A stretch of DNA of 64,000 nt from Peribacillus folii (GCF_030271255.1 NZ_JASJOM010000001.1:186001-250000), one strand, 5' to 3'. Shown: positions 31,517-40,951, counted from the stretch's first letter. A program made the numbers and translations. Notes: a model not told the origin generated them from the sequence alone.

Positions 31517-32590
31517 TTAGAAGCTACCCGTGTTGACCTTTTCCGGACGGACGACAGGCTCTGATATTTTCTTTCCTTCTTCATTCAGAATATCGGCGCT
31601 TCCCTTCACTTGCACTTCAACGCTTTCAATTCCCTTTTGTTCCGTTAACGAAAGTACCAAGGCATCGAGAACTTCTTTTGACACTTTTTTCTCTTTAAAG
31701 CTGCCCAAGATATTTTCGTTGAAATTGAGGCTGACCTTGCCATCTGCCATTTTAGGCTGGTCAAGTAAGGCTACATCAGTCATGAAGCCTGTTTGTAAAT
31801 TCGAATTCGAAGGACTCTTCGTCAGCTCCTGAATCGCAGCTGTTACATCATCAGAAACCGTTTCACTGATCCGGCGCGTTACCGGAACATAATACGTATA
31901 TTCCTCGTCACCGCCGACATAATAAACGGTCAGTGCTTTCGTATTCGATATGTCGACAGCGTCGCTTGTATCAATGTTGATTCCTGAAGATCTGGAAATA
32001 TTCTCATCGATCGGCGTGCCATTGACAGGCATTTCGGAAATATCTTCTCCATTAATCCTCATCTTGATTTTATCGACGGAGTCAAATTGCGTCAGCGTCC
32101 ATGTAATGGCTTGAAGGATCTTGAGCTCATCTTCTTTTTGATAGTTTTTGAACTCCGGCGAAAAGTCGGCCACTGCCACTCCGTCTTTAATGTTCACGCT
32201 TATTTGGGTATCTGCAGGAATGACCGCCCTGAACCCATTTGGCAGTTTATCCGTGACTGGCCCGTTATCGACTAAATAATCAAGCGCCTGCTTAGCGACA
32301 GCTTCGGATTTAGGGAGCTCCAATGTCTGCGGAACCACATACCCGCTTTTATCAATTAAATATAACTCCGTTTTCACCGTTTTGGATTCCACGGCGCCTT
32401 CCTCACCATCTGTTGCAGGCTGCTCTTGGCCATTCGATTCCTTTAATGATGATTCATCGTCGACCATGGAAACATCCTTGGGCGGATCAATTTCCTTTTT
32501 CTCTTCACCGCCGAATAATCCGCATCCGGAAAGCCAAATGGAAGATGCGAGAATGGTAACAGCCATCGTTACTTTTGATTTATTGGACAT
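31517..32590 (-). CDS. gerM: sporulation/germination lipoprotein GerM
   Basis: 357 residues. Lipobox LSGC places the lipidated cysteine at C23. Two GERMN domains follow (about 95-190 and 235-340), the second containing SLNFNENILGSF. GerM is a mother-cell lipoprotein that works with the SpoIIQ-SpoIIIAH channel during engulfment and affects germination. A low-complexity acidic linker (35-70) separates the anchor from the first domain. Gene order with racE and rdgB is as in B. subtilis. Confidence 0.95.
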   Translation of the reverse strand: MSNKSKVTMAVTILASSIWLSGCGLFGGEEKKEIDPPKDVSMVDDESSLKESNGQEQPATDGEEGAVESKTVKTELYLIDKSGYVVPQTLELPKSEAVAKQALDYLVDNGPVTDKLPNGFRAVIPADTQISVNIKDGVAVADFSPEFKNYQKEDELKILQAITWTLTQFDSVDKIKMRINGEDISEMPVNGTPIDENISRSSGINIDTSDAVDISNTKALTVYYVGGDEEYTYYVPVTRRISETVSDDVTAAIQELTKSPSNSNLQTGFMTDVALLDQPKMADGKVSLNFNENILGSFKEKKVSKEVLDALVLSLTEQKGIESVEVQVKGSADILNEEGKKISEPVVRPEKVNTGSF

Positions 32591-32764
32591 AAAATCACTC
32601 CTAGGACAGTTTGTACTCCTATTTATACGAGCCCTAGGGGAAAATAGACCAATTTTTTTTTACCTTTCCACAAGCGTCCTTCATGTTCATGGAAGGCAGG
32701 CCGCTGCCTCCTATCGCTTATTCTCCATGATCTCTGCAAGTTATCTTGGACTTGCCATCAAAAA

Positions 32765-32787
32765 AAGACTCCCAAAATGGAAGTCTT
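32765..32787 (-). terminator. racE terminator
   Basis: AAGACTTCC / GGGAGTCTT stem then seven T; the stem begins within the stop codon of racE. Confidence 0.85.
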
Positions 32788-33589
32788 ATAAGTGATCGAT
32801 CTTGATGGTTTCAACCATGCTGATGTGGATGCCAAGCCAGCTCGAGGCGATCTCCCCGAACATATCCCTGGAGCCGGTTGTGTAAAAACGATGAACCGGA
32901 CGGAGCTTGCTTTTATTGATTAATCTATAATAATCCAAGATGACGCTTGCCTCACGGGCCGTCTCTTCTCCCGAGGAAATCACCTGGACTCCATTTCCCA
33001 TATAGGATGAAATGACAGATCCCAGTAGCGGATAATGGGTACAGCCGAGTATTAATGTATCGATCTTCGTTTTCTTCAGCGGACTTAAGGTTTGTGCCAC
33101 GACCCTATTGACGATTTGCCCTTCAAACTCGCCGCTTTCCACGATCGGGACAAATTTTGGACAGGCCAGACTGTCCACTTTCACATCGGTATTAATGGAA
33201 GCCAGTGCATCGTCATAAGCTTTGCTTTTCACCGTGCCTTCCGTGCCGATGATGCCAATATGCAGGGAGTTCGATACTTTCAACGCCGCTCGTGCACCTG
33301 GATGGATGACGCCCAGGACAGGAATCGAAAGCGTGGCCCTTATTTCATCAAGTACGGCCGCTGTTGCCGTGTTGCAGGCAATGATCAGCATCTTAATATC
33401 CTTCTTCAACAAAAATCTCGTCATTTGCCATGTGAAGGCTTGAACATCTTTTTTGGATCTAGGTCCATAAGGACATCTTGCTGTATCGCCTAAATAAATG
33501 ATATTTTCATTCGGCAGCTGACGCATGACTTCTTTCGCTACAGTCAAGCCGCCTACCCCTGAATCAATGATTCCTATTGGTTGTTTCAA
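32786..33589 (-). CDS. racE: glutamate racemase
   Basis: Makes D-glutamate for peptidoglycan. 267 residues. The two catalytic cysteines lie in ACNTATA (about C73) and LGCTHYP (about C184); the opening [10 protein letters not shown] is the family signature. Start is TTG after GAGGCGAG. It lies 10 bp downstream of the MarR-type gene, so the two are probably co-transcribed. Confidence 0.97.
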   Translation of the reverse strand: MKQPIGIIDSGVGGLTVAKEVMRQLPNENIIYLGDTARCPYGPRSKKDVQAFTWQMTRFLLKKDIKMLIIACNTATAAVLDEIRATLSIPVLGVIHPGARAALKVSNSLHIGIIGTEGTVKSKAYDDALASINTDVKVDSLACPKFVPIVESGEFEGQIVNRVVAQTLSPLKKTKIDTLILGCTHYPLLGSVISSYMGNGVQVISSGEETAREASVILDYYRLINKSKLRPVHRFYTTGSRDMFGEIASSWLGIHISMVETIKIDHL

Positions 33590-33599
33590 AAAACTCGCC

Positions 33600-34043
33600 T
33601 CATTTTTCTTTCATTTCTTGATGTAATTTAGCCAAGATCCCTTGAAGGGAAACGATGTCAGCATCATTGAAATGGGCTAACACGCCGCTCAAATACTGCT
33701 GCCGTTTATTGATCACTTCTTCGATGATCCGTTCCCCTTCACCAAGAAGGTGAATGCGAACCACCCGCCGGTCCTTTTCATCTTTGACGCGCTGGACGAG
33801 CTGACGCTTCTCCATCCGGTCAATCAGATCCGTCGTTGTGCTGAAGGCAAGGAACATTTTCGTCGACAATTCGCCAATCGTCATGTCGCCAGCTTCAAAA
33901 AGATATTGCAAAGCCAGAAATTGAGGAATGGTTATATGATAATCATATAGGATCTCTCGTCCCCTCTGCTTAATCCAGGACGATACATAGCGCAATTCCT
34001 TTTCGATATCGGCTACATAAGCCACCTGCTTTTCTTCATCCAT
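33600..34043 (-). CDS. ysmB: MarR-family transcriptional regulator, YsmB-like
   Basis: 147 residues with a central winged helix-turn-helix ([21 protein letters not shown] region about 57-76, wing at [14 protein letters not shown]). Start at 34043 has GGGGAGTTGGGTGT; the longer frame to 34076 is not supported. Located between gerE and racE as in B. subtilis. Target unknown; control of the neighbouring racE is possible but untested. Confidence 0.9.
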   Translation of the reverse strand: MDEEKQVAYVADIEKELRYVSSWIKQRGREILYDYHITIPQFLALQYLFEAGDMTIGELSTKMFLAFSTTTDLIDRMEKRQLVQRVKDEKDRRVVRIHLLGEGERIIEEVINKRQQYLSGVLAHFNDADIVSLQGILAKLHQEMKEK

Positions 34044-34151
34044 ACACCCAACTCCCCGCTTCATGAAACTTATCATACTACCATTTTGGATGAAAGTGAA
34101 ATGATTTTCAAGATTGATTGTCCGGAATTGTCACGCTCCCCATAAAAATAA

Positions 34152-34207
34152 GCAGCATCCAAAGAAGTCAAAACAATGAGATTGTTTTCGACTTCCTTAT
34201 ATGCTGC
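34152..34207 (-). terminator. long imperfect hairpin after gerE
   Basis: GCAGCAT/ATGCTGC outer arms and AAAACAAT/ATTGTTTT inner arms, joined by GAAGTC/GACTTC, form a stem of over 20 pairs. T-rich sequence follows on the minus strand. Confidence 0.7.
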
Positions 34208-34262
34208 CAAATAGAACGGGAGAGAAAATATTTATAAGGCTTACGTATTAAACGCTAACACA

Positions 34263-34487
34263 TTAAAGCTTAAGTTCTCCCATACGAAGGAGTTCTATGA
34301 CTGCCTGCGAACGTCCTTTGACTCCAAGCTTCTGCATCGCATTCGAGATATGGTTTCGAACTGTTTTTTCGCTAATAAACAATTCACCTGCGATTTCTTT
34401 TGTTGTTTTGTCTTGTACTAGTAACTCAAATACTTCTTTTTCTCTTTTGGTGAGTAGTGGCTTATGAGTGAATTCGTTCTCCTTCAA
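34263..34487 (-). CDS. gerE: spore-formation transcription factor GerE
   Basis: 74-residue LuxR-type helix-turn-helix protein. LTKREKEVFELLVQDKTTKE and SEKTVRNHISNAMQKL match B. subtilis GerE almost residue for residue. It acts late in the mother cell with sigma-K to switch on and off coat genes. Start is TTG, 10 bp after AGGAGG. It is a single-gene unit ending in the long hairpin. Confidence 0.98.
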   Translation of the reverse strand: MKENEFTHKPLLTKREKEVFELLVQDKTTKEIAGELFISEKTVRNHISNAMQKLGVKGRSQAVIELLRMGELKL

Positions 34488-34608
34488 GTAATGTTACCCT
34501 CCTTGCCTTCACCAGCATAAAACCCGGAGTGGGTGTCTATTTAGTCAAGATATAGTATGTCGGCAAGTGCAAGGGAGTGACTATTTTACTTAATGGGATG
34601 AAATTTTT

Positions 34609-35073
34609 TCAGGAATGTTCGACCTCCGCATGCCACATCCCTTGCTTCATCTCCTCCGTCCAGGGTGTCGGCTTCCCGGTATCTTTGGAGACTTGGACGA
34701 TCGTTCCCCTGCCCGTTAAACATATGGAACCATCTTGCTTAGTGCCCATGTAATGAAGATCTACCGAGGAGGTCCCAATATGGTCGGCTTTCACATGGAT
34801 CGTCAATCGATCATTGAAAAACACCTGCTGCAGATAATCACATTGCAGATCGGCGACTACCGGAATTTGATCACTGGTGAATGCCGTCCAATCCTTCATG
34901 AATCCCAAGCTATTAAAATATTCTATCCGCGCTTCCTCAAAATAAGTAAAGGGAATCGTATTATTTAAATGCCCGAACATATCCGTTTCCGAAAAGCGGA
35001 CCTTAATCTCATGTTTAAAAGAAAAATCACTGATCCACTCCGTTATATTATCGATATATGATATTCTGCCCAA
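34609..35073 (-). CDS. ysmA: acyl-CoA thioesterase-like hotdog protein, YsmA
   Basis: 154 residues. VRFSETDMFGHLNNT is the 4-hydroxybenzoyl-CoA thioesterase active-site motif (Asp in ETDMFGH). TTG at 35073 is preferred, 8 bp after AAGGGAG; the in-frame GTG at 35082 overlaps that site. Position next to gerE matches B. subtilis ysmA. Natural acyl-CoA substrate unknown. Confidence 0.88.
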   Translation of the reverse strand: MGRISYIDNITEWISDFSFKHEIKVRFSETDMFGHLNNTIPFTYFEEARIEYFNSLGFMKDWTAFTSDQIPVVADLQCDYLQQVFFNDRLTIHVKADHIGTSSVDLHYMGTKQDGSICLTGRGTIVQVSKDTGKPTPWTEEMKQGMWHAEVEHS

Positions 35074-35233
35074 CTTGTGCACTCCCTTTCGAAAATGAAT
35101 GGCTATTCACTCATTTTATAAGAAAAAGGGAATAATGAAAAGGATTTTCTCTCGGAAAGCTGGTTAATCTGCATATCGGTTCCATCATTTGTCACTCCCT
35201 GTTCTTTTTCGATGGGATTCGCTAAAAAAAGAA

Positions 35234-35256
35234 CCCGTATCCTAGGATACAGGCCC
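35234..35256 (-). terminator. sdh operon terminator
   Basis: GTATCCTAGGATAC core with GGGCCT/GGGTTC flanks and seven T on the minus strand, just after sdhB. Confidence 0.8.
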
Positions 35257-35270
35257 TTTCGTTTTGATGA

Positions 35271-36044
35271 TTAAACTTCGTCGCTTCCAAAGAAGTTACG
35301 GAATTGCTGGATGGCCGTATCACGGTTCAGTGCCGCAATCGATGTAGTCAATGGAATGCCTTTAGGACAAGACTGCACACAGTTTTGTGAGTTACCGCAG
35401 TTTGCAAGCCCTCCATCGGACATGATCGTATTCAGGCGTTCCGCTTTATTCATGGCACCAGTTGGATGCGCGTTGAATAGACGGACTTGTGATAAAGGCT
35501 GTGGCCCCATGAAGTTGGAGTTGCTGTTCACGTTTGGACAAGCTTCCAAGCAAACGCCGCAAGTCATGCATTTTGATAATTCATACGCCCATTGGCGTTT
35601 CTTTTCTGGCATACGCGGACCAGGTCCCAGATTGTACGTTCCATCGATCGGAATCCAGGCTTTAACCTTTTTCAACGAGTCGAACATGCGGCTGCGATCT
35701 ACTTGAAGGTCGCGAACCACAGGGAAAGTACGCATTGGAGCAAGACGGACAGGCTGTTCCAATTGGTCGATAAGGGCTGTACATGATTGTCTTGGTTTGC
35801 CATTGATGACCATTGAACAAGCACCACATACTTCCTCAAGGCAGTTCATGTCCCAAGCGATCGCTGTCGTATGTTTGCCTTGTACTGTTACCGGGTTACG
35901 ACGGATTTCCATAAGCGCGGAAATCACGTTCATATTCGGACGGTACGCTAATTCAAATTCCTCATCATAAGGAGCTGAATCCGGTGTATCTTGACGAGTG
36001 ATGATAAAACGGACTGTTTTAGTCTCAGATTTAGTTTCAACCAT
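35271..36044 (-). CDS. sdhB: succinate dehydrogenase iron-sulfur subunit
   Basis: 257 residues. Ligands of the 2Fe-2S cluster are in CLEEVCGAC...SC; the 4Fe-4S and 3Fe-4S sets are in CMTCGVCLEACPN and CGNSQNCVQSCPKG. It transfers electrons from SdhA FAD to the membrane anchor and menaquinone. GGGGAGCAAAAAA precedes the ATG. Last gene of sdhCAB. Confidence 0.98.
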   Translation of the reverse strand: MVETKSETKTVRFIITRQDTPDSAPYDEEFELAYRPNMNVISALMEIRRNPVTVQGKHTTAIAWDMNCLEEVCGACSMVINGKPRQSCTALIDQLEQPVRLAPMRTFPVVRDLQVDRSRMFDSLKKVKAWIPIDGTYNLGPGPRMPEKKRQWAYELSKCMTCGVCLEACPNVNSNSNFMGPQPLSQVRLFNAHPTGAMNKAERLNTIMSDGGLANCGNSQNCVQSCPKGIPLTTSIAALNRDTAIQQFRNFFGSDEV

Positions 36045-36061
36045 TTTTTTGCTCCCCCTCT

Positions 36062-37813
36062 TTAATGTTTCGTCGTGTAGTCACGTTTACGCGGCGCGAT
36101 AAGTGATACATCAATATCTTCATAATGGAATTCAGGTGCTTGATCCAAGCCTTTGAACGTCGCCATTGTCGTTTTCATGAATTCTTCATCATTACGTTCC
36201 GGGAAATCAGGCTTATAATGCGCTCCGCGGCTTTCATCACGGTTCAACGCACCGATCGTGATCACACGTGCCAATTGCATCATATTTTGCAGCTGTCTAG
36301 TGAAGGCAGCTCCTTGGTTGCTCCATTTAGCCGTATCATTGATGTTGATTTGCTTGTAACGTTCCATCAGCTCAAGAATCTTGTTATCCGTTTCTTTCAG
36401 CTTGTCATTGTAACGAACGACCGTAACATGCTGAGTCATCCACTCACCAAGTTCTTTGTGAAGGACGTACGCATTTTCATTTCCATCAAGAGACATGACA
36501 CTGTTCCATTTTTCCTGCTCTTGTTTTTCGTATCCATCATATAAGGAAGAAGGAATGGATTCAGAAGTTTTGGCAAGGCCTTCGATATATTTAACGGCAT
36601 TCGGACCAGCGACTGAACCGCCATAGATGGCAGAAAGAAGCGAGTTCGCGCCAAGACGGTTACCGCCATGCTGGGAGTAATCGCACTCACCTGCAGCGAA
36701 TAAGCCTTTAATGTTAGTCATTTGGTCATAATCAACCCATAGTCCGCCCATTGAATAGTGAACGGCAGGGAAAATTTTCATTGGAACTTTACGAGGATCT
36801 TCACCCATGAATTTCTCGTAGATTTCAATGATTCCGCCAAGTTTGATATCCAGTAATTTAGGATCTTTATGTGATAGATCCAGATAAACCATGTTTTCTC
36901 CATTGATACCAAGCTTCATGTTCATACATACGTCGAAGATTTCACGAGTCGCGATATCACGAGGCACCAAGTTACCATAAGCTGGGTATTTTTCCTCAAG
37001 GAAGTACCAAGGTTTTCCGTCTTTATATGTCCAGATACGTCCGCCTTCACCACGAGCCGACTCACTCATTAGACGAAGCTTGTCATCTCCCGGGATCGCT
37101 GTCGGGTGAATTTGAATGAACTCACCGTTAGCATACTTAACACCTTGTTGGTATACGATCGAAGCTGCCGAACCTGTGTTGATCATCGAGTTTGTTGATT
37201 TACCGAATATGATTCCCGGTCCGCCGCTCGCCATGATGACTGCATCGCCTGGGAATGATTTGATCTCCATTGTCGTCAAGTTCTGGGCTACGATACCGCG
37301 TGCCGTTTCTTCGTCATCGATAACGGCTCCAAGGAATTCCCAGCCCTCATATTTCGTTACAAGACCTTCCACTTCATAACGGCGAACCTGCTCGTCCAAT
37401 GCATAAAGTAATTGTTGACCAGTCGTTGCACCAGCGAATGCTGTACGGCTATGTTGAGTACCGCCGAAACGACGGAAATCAAGGAGACCTTCCGGAGTAC
37501 GGTTGAACATAACGCCCATACGGTCAAACATATGGATGATCGATGGTGCCGCTTCGCACATCGCTTTAACCGGCGGCTGGTTAGCCAAGAAATCTCCGCC
37601 ATAAACTGTATCATCAAAGTGGATGAATGGAGAATCCCCTTCACCCTTCGTATTTACTGCCCCATTGATTCCGCCTTGGGCACAAACTGAGTGAGAGCGT
37701 TTAACAGGAACTAATGAAAATAAATCAACCTGTTGTCCAAGCTCTGCTGCTTTGATCGTCGCCATTAAACCGGCTAGACCTCCACCTACGATAATGATTT
37801 TACCTTTACCCAA
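36062..37813 (-). CDS. sdhA: succinate dehydrogenase flavoprotein subunit
   Basis: About 583 residues. FAD loop GGGLAGLMA, the covalent-FAD histidine in RSHSVCAQGGING, and active-site HPTAIPGD and GGNRLGANSL are all present. Oxidises succinate to fumarate in the TCA cycle and respiratory chain. The frame opens with GTG at 37822, but that codon overlaps the AAGGGAG site, whereas TTG at 37813 is 8 bp from it; the latter is preferred, with modest confidence in the exact start. Confidence 0.97.
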   Translation of the reverse strand: MGKGKIIIVGGGLAGLMATIKAAELGQQVDLFSLVPVKRSHSVCAQGGINGAVNTKGEGDSPFIHFDDTVYGGDFLANQPPVKAMCEAAPSIIHMFDRMGVMFNRTPEGLLDFRRFGGTQHSRTAFAGATTGQQLLYALDEQVRRYEVEGLVTKYEGWEFLGAVIDDEETARGIVAQNLTTMEIKSFPGDAVIMASGGPGIIFGKSTNSMINTGSAASIVYQQGVKYANGEFIQIHPTAIPGDDKLRLMSESARGEGGRIWTYKDGKPWYFLEEKYPAYGNLVPRDIATREIFDVCMNMKLGINGENMVYLDLSHKDPKLLDIKLGGIIEIYEKFMGEDPRKVPMKIFPAVHYSMGGLWVDYDQMTNIKGLFAAGECDYSQHGGNRLGANSLLSAIYGGSVAGPNAVKYIEGLAKTSESIPSSLYDGYEKQEQEKWNSVMSLDGNENAYVLHKELGEWMTQHVTVVRYNDKLKETDNKILELMERYKQININDTAKWSNQGAAFTRQLQNMMQLARVITIGALNRDESRGAHYKPDFPERNDEEFMKTTMATFKGLDQAPEFHYEDIDVSLIAPRKRDYTTKH

Positions 37814-37885
37814 TTCTGTCACTCCCTTATTTCCATTAGCAAAGCTATGTTTTTATCCGAATACTATAAATGAACTTCTACCTTC

Positions 37886-38494
37886 TTATACGAAAGCGAA
37901 AATTGCACTAACACCGATATAAGAAAGCAGAACGAAAACGATCAAAGTAAAATAAGTCATGATTTTTTGCGATTTAGGTGAAACTGTCAGACCCCAGCTC
38001 ACTGCAAATGACCATAACCCATTCGCAAAGTGGAAAATCGCTGAGATGATACCTACAATATAGAACACAATCATGAATGGATTGGAGAATATCTCTGCCA
38101 TCATGTCAAAATCAACCTCAGCACCCATGGCTGCTTGAACTCTAGTCTCCCAAATATGCCAAACAAGGAAAATCAATGTGATGATTCCAGTCAGGCGCTG
38201 CAGCATGAACATCCAGTTACGGAAGAAACTGAATCTGCCTAAATTGTTTTTTGCTGTAAAAGCAATATAAATTCCGTATACAGCATGGAAAATGATTGGT
38301 AGATAGATGACGACCCATTCTACCAAAAGCTTTACGGGCGTATACTCAATTAAATGAACTGCCCCATTGAACGTCTCTTCCCCTTTTGTTGCCATAAAGT
38401 TTACCGATAAATGAAAAATTAGGAATAGACCAATCGGAATAACTCCAAGAAGTGAATGAAGTCTACGATTCCCAAACTCGCGATTTTTTGCCAC
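37886..38494 (-). CDS. sdhC: succinate dehydrogenase cytochrome b558 subunit
   Basis: 202 residues, the same length as B. subtilis SdhC. Five membrane helices; histidines in RRLHSLLG, IFHLSVN, IFHAVYG and VWHIWET are the expected haem ligands for a two-haem anchor. Start GTG at 38494 with GGGGGG seven bases upstream; the longer frame to 38530 is rejected. First gene of the operon, with a hairpin in its leader. Confidence 0.96.
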   Translation of the reverse strand: MAKNREFGNRRLHSLLGVIPIGLFLIFHLSVNFMATKGEETFNGAVHLIEYTPVKLLVEWVVIYLPIIFHAVYGIYIAFTAKNNLGRFSFFRNWMFMLQRLTGIITLIFLVWHIWETRVQAAMGAEVDFDMMAEIFSNPFMIVFYIVGIISAIFHFANGLWSFAVSWGLTVSPKSQKIMTYFTLIVFVLLSYIGVSAIFAFV

Positions 38495-38877
38495 TAAGTG
38501 CCCCCCCTTAATTTGTGAAAAATCATGCAAAGATAATCTGGTGGCTACCTTTTATCTCCGCGTGAAAATAAAGTATAGAGTGCAAAAGCTCTCCTATACT
38601 TTCTTACAATTATGTGACATGTCCATTTTACTCCTGACTTCTATGTGCGTCAAGAAAACGGATACAACAAATCTCTTTTTTAATATAGATTTTATCGGAT
38701 GAAAATACATGTTTTTTTATTTGTCAAGACTATATTTAAAGAAAAAACGTACTAATCTATTAATATCTCGGTATAATTTATCATTTTTTTCCAATTACGT
38801 TTTAAATAAATAAAAAAACAATATAATTTGCAAAAGAAAAACGTTTATAATAGATTTACAGAAAGAGGCGATGAACT
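38495..38877 (-). promoter_or_regulatory. sdhC-yslB divergent control region with sdh promoter and leader hairpin
   Basis: Minus strand TTGACG (38648-38653), 17 bp, TAAAAT (38625-38630) is the likely sdh promoter. The transcript would begin near 38618 and carry a hairpin made by AAAGTATAG and CTATACTTT (38570-38602) before the sdhC ribosome site. On the plus strand TATAAT (38846-38851) is a -10 candidate for yslB without an obvious -35. The middle is AT-rich with no gene. Confidence 0.65.
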
Positions 38878-39333
38878 ATGAAAAAAAATATTGCTGCAGC
38901 GATAGAGGAAGAAATTCAAACAGAAGCGTTTCAAGTCCCGGCTTTCGGATATGAATTAATCAGGGAAGTACTACTGAATGATATACTCGGAAAAGACTCG
39001 AATGAAATCCTCTATTGGGCAGGTAAACAATTAGCACGAAAATTCCCACTGAATGGCGATCAGGAAGTCATCGAATTTTTCCAAAGCGCCGGATGGGGCG
39101 AATTGGAAATCATCAAGTATACGAAAAACGAGATGGAATTAACGTTGTCGGGTGAAATAATCAGCCGCCGCCTTGATTTACATCCTGACTGTCACTTCCA
39201 GCTTGAAGCCGGTTTTCTTGCCGAGCAGTTCACACTGCAAAAAAAATTCCTCAGCGAATCAACCGAAGAAATCAAACGCCGCGCAAAAAAAGTGACATTC
39301 ACCATCCAATGGGATCCCAGAGATCCAATCTAA
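38878..39333 (+). CDS. yslB: YslB, DUF2507 protein
   Basis: 151 residues, soluble. The VPAFGYELIREVLLNDILG opening and the GWG...ISRRLDLHPDCHFQLEAGFLAEQ style (Trp-Gly, HPD, EAGFLA) are typical of DUF2507, a V4R-like alpha/beta fold. Function unknown. Conserved place between sdhC and lysC. Confidence 0.92.
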   Translation: MKKNIAAAIEEEIQTEAFQVPAFGYELIREVLLNDILGKDSNEILYWAGKQLARKFPLNGDQEVIEFFQSAGWGELEIIKYTKNEMELTLSGEIISRRLDLHPDCHFQLEAGFLAEQFTLQKKFLSESTEEIKRRAKKVTFTIQWDPRDPI

Positions 39334-39342
39334 CAAGCCCAG

Positions 39343-39378
39343 AAAACAGACTTACCCTTTTTACCGGAAGTCTGTTTT
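39343..39378. terminator. bidirectional terminator between yslB and lysC
   Basis: AAAACAGACTT / AAGTCTGTTTT stem with T-tracts on both strands. Confidence 0.9.
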
Positions 39379-39395
39379 TTACTGGACTCCATGAA

Positions 39396-39893
39396 TCATG
39401 CTAGCACATTTGCATGCTGGCCCAGTTTAAATGCTTCATGCAGGGATTCGACCGCCTTCACCATTTCCTTCTCATTGACGACAGTCGAAACCTTGATTTC
39501 GGATGTGCTGACCATTTTCACTTGGATGCCCGTATTGGCCATCACTTCAAACATCTCGGCCGCCACTCCCGGATTCGATACCATACCCGATCCGACGATG
39601 GATACCTTGGCCAAACCGCCCTCCGTTTCCACCCTTTCAAAAGCCAGCAATTCTTTATTATTTTCGAGGACGATCAAGGCCGCCTTCTTATCTTCACTTT
39701 TTATGGAGAAGGATAAGTTTGTCGTATCCTCGGCGGTCATGCTTTGAATGATGATGTCCACATTGATCTGGTTTTTCGCAAGCGTCATGAAAATGGTCGA
39801 TAAGGCACCAAGTGATTGGGGCAAGCCATATACCGTCACCCTGGTGATGCTATCTTCAAATGCAATGCCGCGTACAATTAAGTTTTCTTCCAT
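39396..39893 (-). CDS. lysC: aspartokinase II beta subunit (internal in-frame start in lysC)
   Basis: An ATG at 39893 (MEENLIVRGIAFED) is preceded by AGGAGG at 8-bp spacing within lysC. B. subtilis aspartokinase II makes a shorter beta subunit from an internal start at the equivalent place, corresponding to the ACT-domain part. The resulting 165-residue regulatory subunit is therefore expected, though not proven here. Confidence 0.7.
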   Translation of the reverse strand: MEENLIVRGIAFEDSITRVTVYGLPQSLGALSTIFMTLAKNQINVDIIIQSMTAEDTTNLSFSIKSEDKKAALIVLENNKELLAFERVETEGGLAKVSIVGSGMVSNPGVAAEMFEVMANTGIQVKMVSTSEIKVSTVVNEKEMVKAVESLHEAFKLGQHANVLA

Positions 39894-40634
39894 AGTTGCT
39901 TCCTCCTCAATGATCGTTCCTGATTCCCGCTCCATGCTTGAACGGACTTCCAGCGGGATTTGATAATTTTTCGCATATTCGACAGCCCTTGGATGCAGAA
40001 CGCCCGCCCCTAAATTGGCTAGCTCGAGCATCTCATCATAGGAGATCGATTGCAGTTTTCGCGCGCCTTTTATGTAGCGCGGATCCGTCGTGAAAACACC
40101 CGTTACATCCGTATATATATCACATCTATCCGCATTGAGCGCTGCCGCGATGGCAACTGCCGTCGTATCGGAACCGCCCCGCCCCAATGTAGTGATTTCC
40201 CCATTAACGTCGCTTCCTTGAAAACCGGCCACGACAACGATTTTCTGCTCTTGAAGCCTAGCTTGGATCCTCGAAGCATCGATGTCCATTATCCGGGCAT
40301 TCCCGTGAACCGATTCCGTCTGCATCCCTGCCTGCCAGCCAGTGTAGGAGATTGCTTCATGTCCCTTCTCAAGCAAGGCCATCGTCAGCAGGGAAATCGT
40401 AACCTGTTCCCCCGTCGTCAATAGCATATCCATCTCCCTTCTGCTTGGGTTCCCGGAAATATCCTGAGCCATGGAAACCAATTGGTCGGTCGTTTTGCCC
40501 ATCGCTGACACTACGACGACCACTTCATTGCCCTTCTCCGCTTCCTCGATTACCCGTTTGGCAACATTTTTAAGTTTTTCAACGCTGCCGACGGAAGTTC
40601 CGCCGAACTTTTGAACGATTAATGCCATCCTCAT
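39396..40634 (-). CDS. lysC: aspartokinase II (lysine-sensitive), alpha subunit
   Basis: Phosphorylates aspartate, first step to lysine, methionine and threonine. 412 residues: kinase domain with VQKFGGTSVG (6-15) and GRGGSDTTA, then two ACT domains for lysine binding. ATG at 40634 follows GAGAGGG. The open frame to 40757 runs back through the riboswitch and is not real coding. The gene carries an internal start for a beta subunit. Confidence 0.97.
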   Translation of the reverse strand: MRMALIVQKFGGTSVGSVEKLKNVAKRVIEEAEKGNEVVVVVSAMGKTTDQLVSMAQDISGNPSRREMDMLLTTGEQVTISLLTMALLEKGHEAISYTGWQAGMQTESVHGNARIMDIDASRIQARLQEQKIVVVAGFQGSDVNGEITTLGRGGSDTTAVAIAAALNADRCDIYTDVTGVFTTDPRYIKGARKLQSISYDEMLELANLGAGVLHPRAVEYAKNYQIPLEVRSSMERESGTIIEEEATMEENLIVRGIAFEDSITRVTVYGLPQSLGALSTIFMTLAKNQINVDIIIQSMTAEDTTNLSFSIKSEDKKAALIVLENNKELLAFERVETEGGLAKVSIVGSGMVSNPGVAAEMFEVMANTGIQVKMVSTSEIKVSTVVNEKEMVKAVESLHEAFKLGQHANVLA

Positions 40635-40654
40635 GCACCCTCTCTTTTTAGGCA

Positions 40655-40914
40655 ATAAAAAAAGCAATGAGAAATATCTCATTGCTGTGATCACATATCC
40701 AATCCTGTAAACACAGTGAGATAGCTCTCCAGGGTATACACCCTGACAATCCGCCATTTATTAAATGTCAGACCAGAAAAACAAGGTATGAGACTTGTCT
40801 TCCTTCGGCGTCCTTCCCTTTCGAAACCCTTCATGGAAGCTCATACTTCTCCAGGTTTTTACTCTTGAATTCCGCACCTCTATCAGCACTTTTAAGTTGT
40901 CTAATTAAAAATTC
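40655..40914 (-). ncRNA. lysine riboswitch (L box)
   Basis: Conserved L-box elements occur in order on the minus strand: AGAGGTGCGGA, CAAGAGTAA, CCTGGAGAAG, CGAAAGGG, GACGCCGAAG, TCTGGTC and the late helix. It ends in the terminator AGCAATGAGATATTTCTCATTGCT (as two arms, 40663-40686) with seven T. High lysine should favour termination before lysC. Confidence 0.95.
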
Positions 40915-40920
40915 CTTTTA

Positions 40921-40949
40921 ATCATAGCATAGTGATTTATGGTGAGCAA
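40921..40949 (-). promoter_or_regulatory. promoter of lysC
   Basis: Minus strand TTGCTC (40944-40949), 17 bp, TATGAT (40921-40926), just before the riboswitch and partly next to the uvrC stop. Confidence 0.75.
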
Positions 40950-40951
40950 GG

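Noticed and set aside
31264-31584. 106-codon minus-strand frame between gerM and rdgB as a gene
   Set aside because: It begins inside gerM, crosses its terminator and has no ribosome site. Only a faint RNase PH-like phrase; treated as possible remnant in the findings.
40635-40757. N-terminal extension of lysC
   Set aside because: It translates the lysine riboswitch terminator region; the family start MALIVQKFGG lies downstream.
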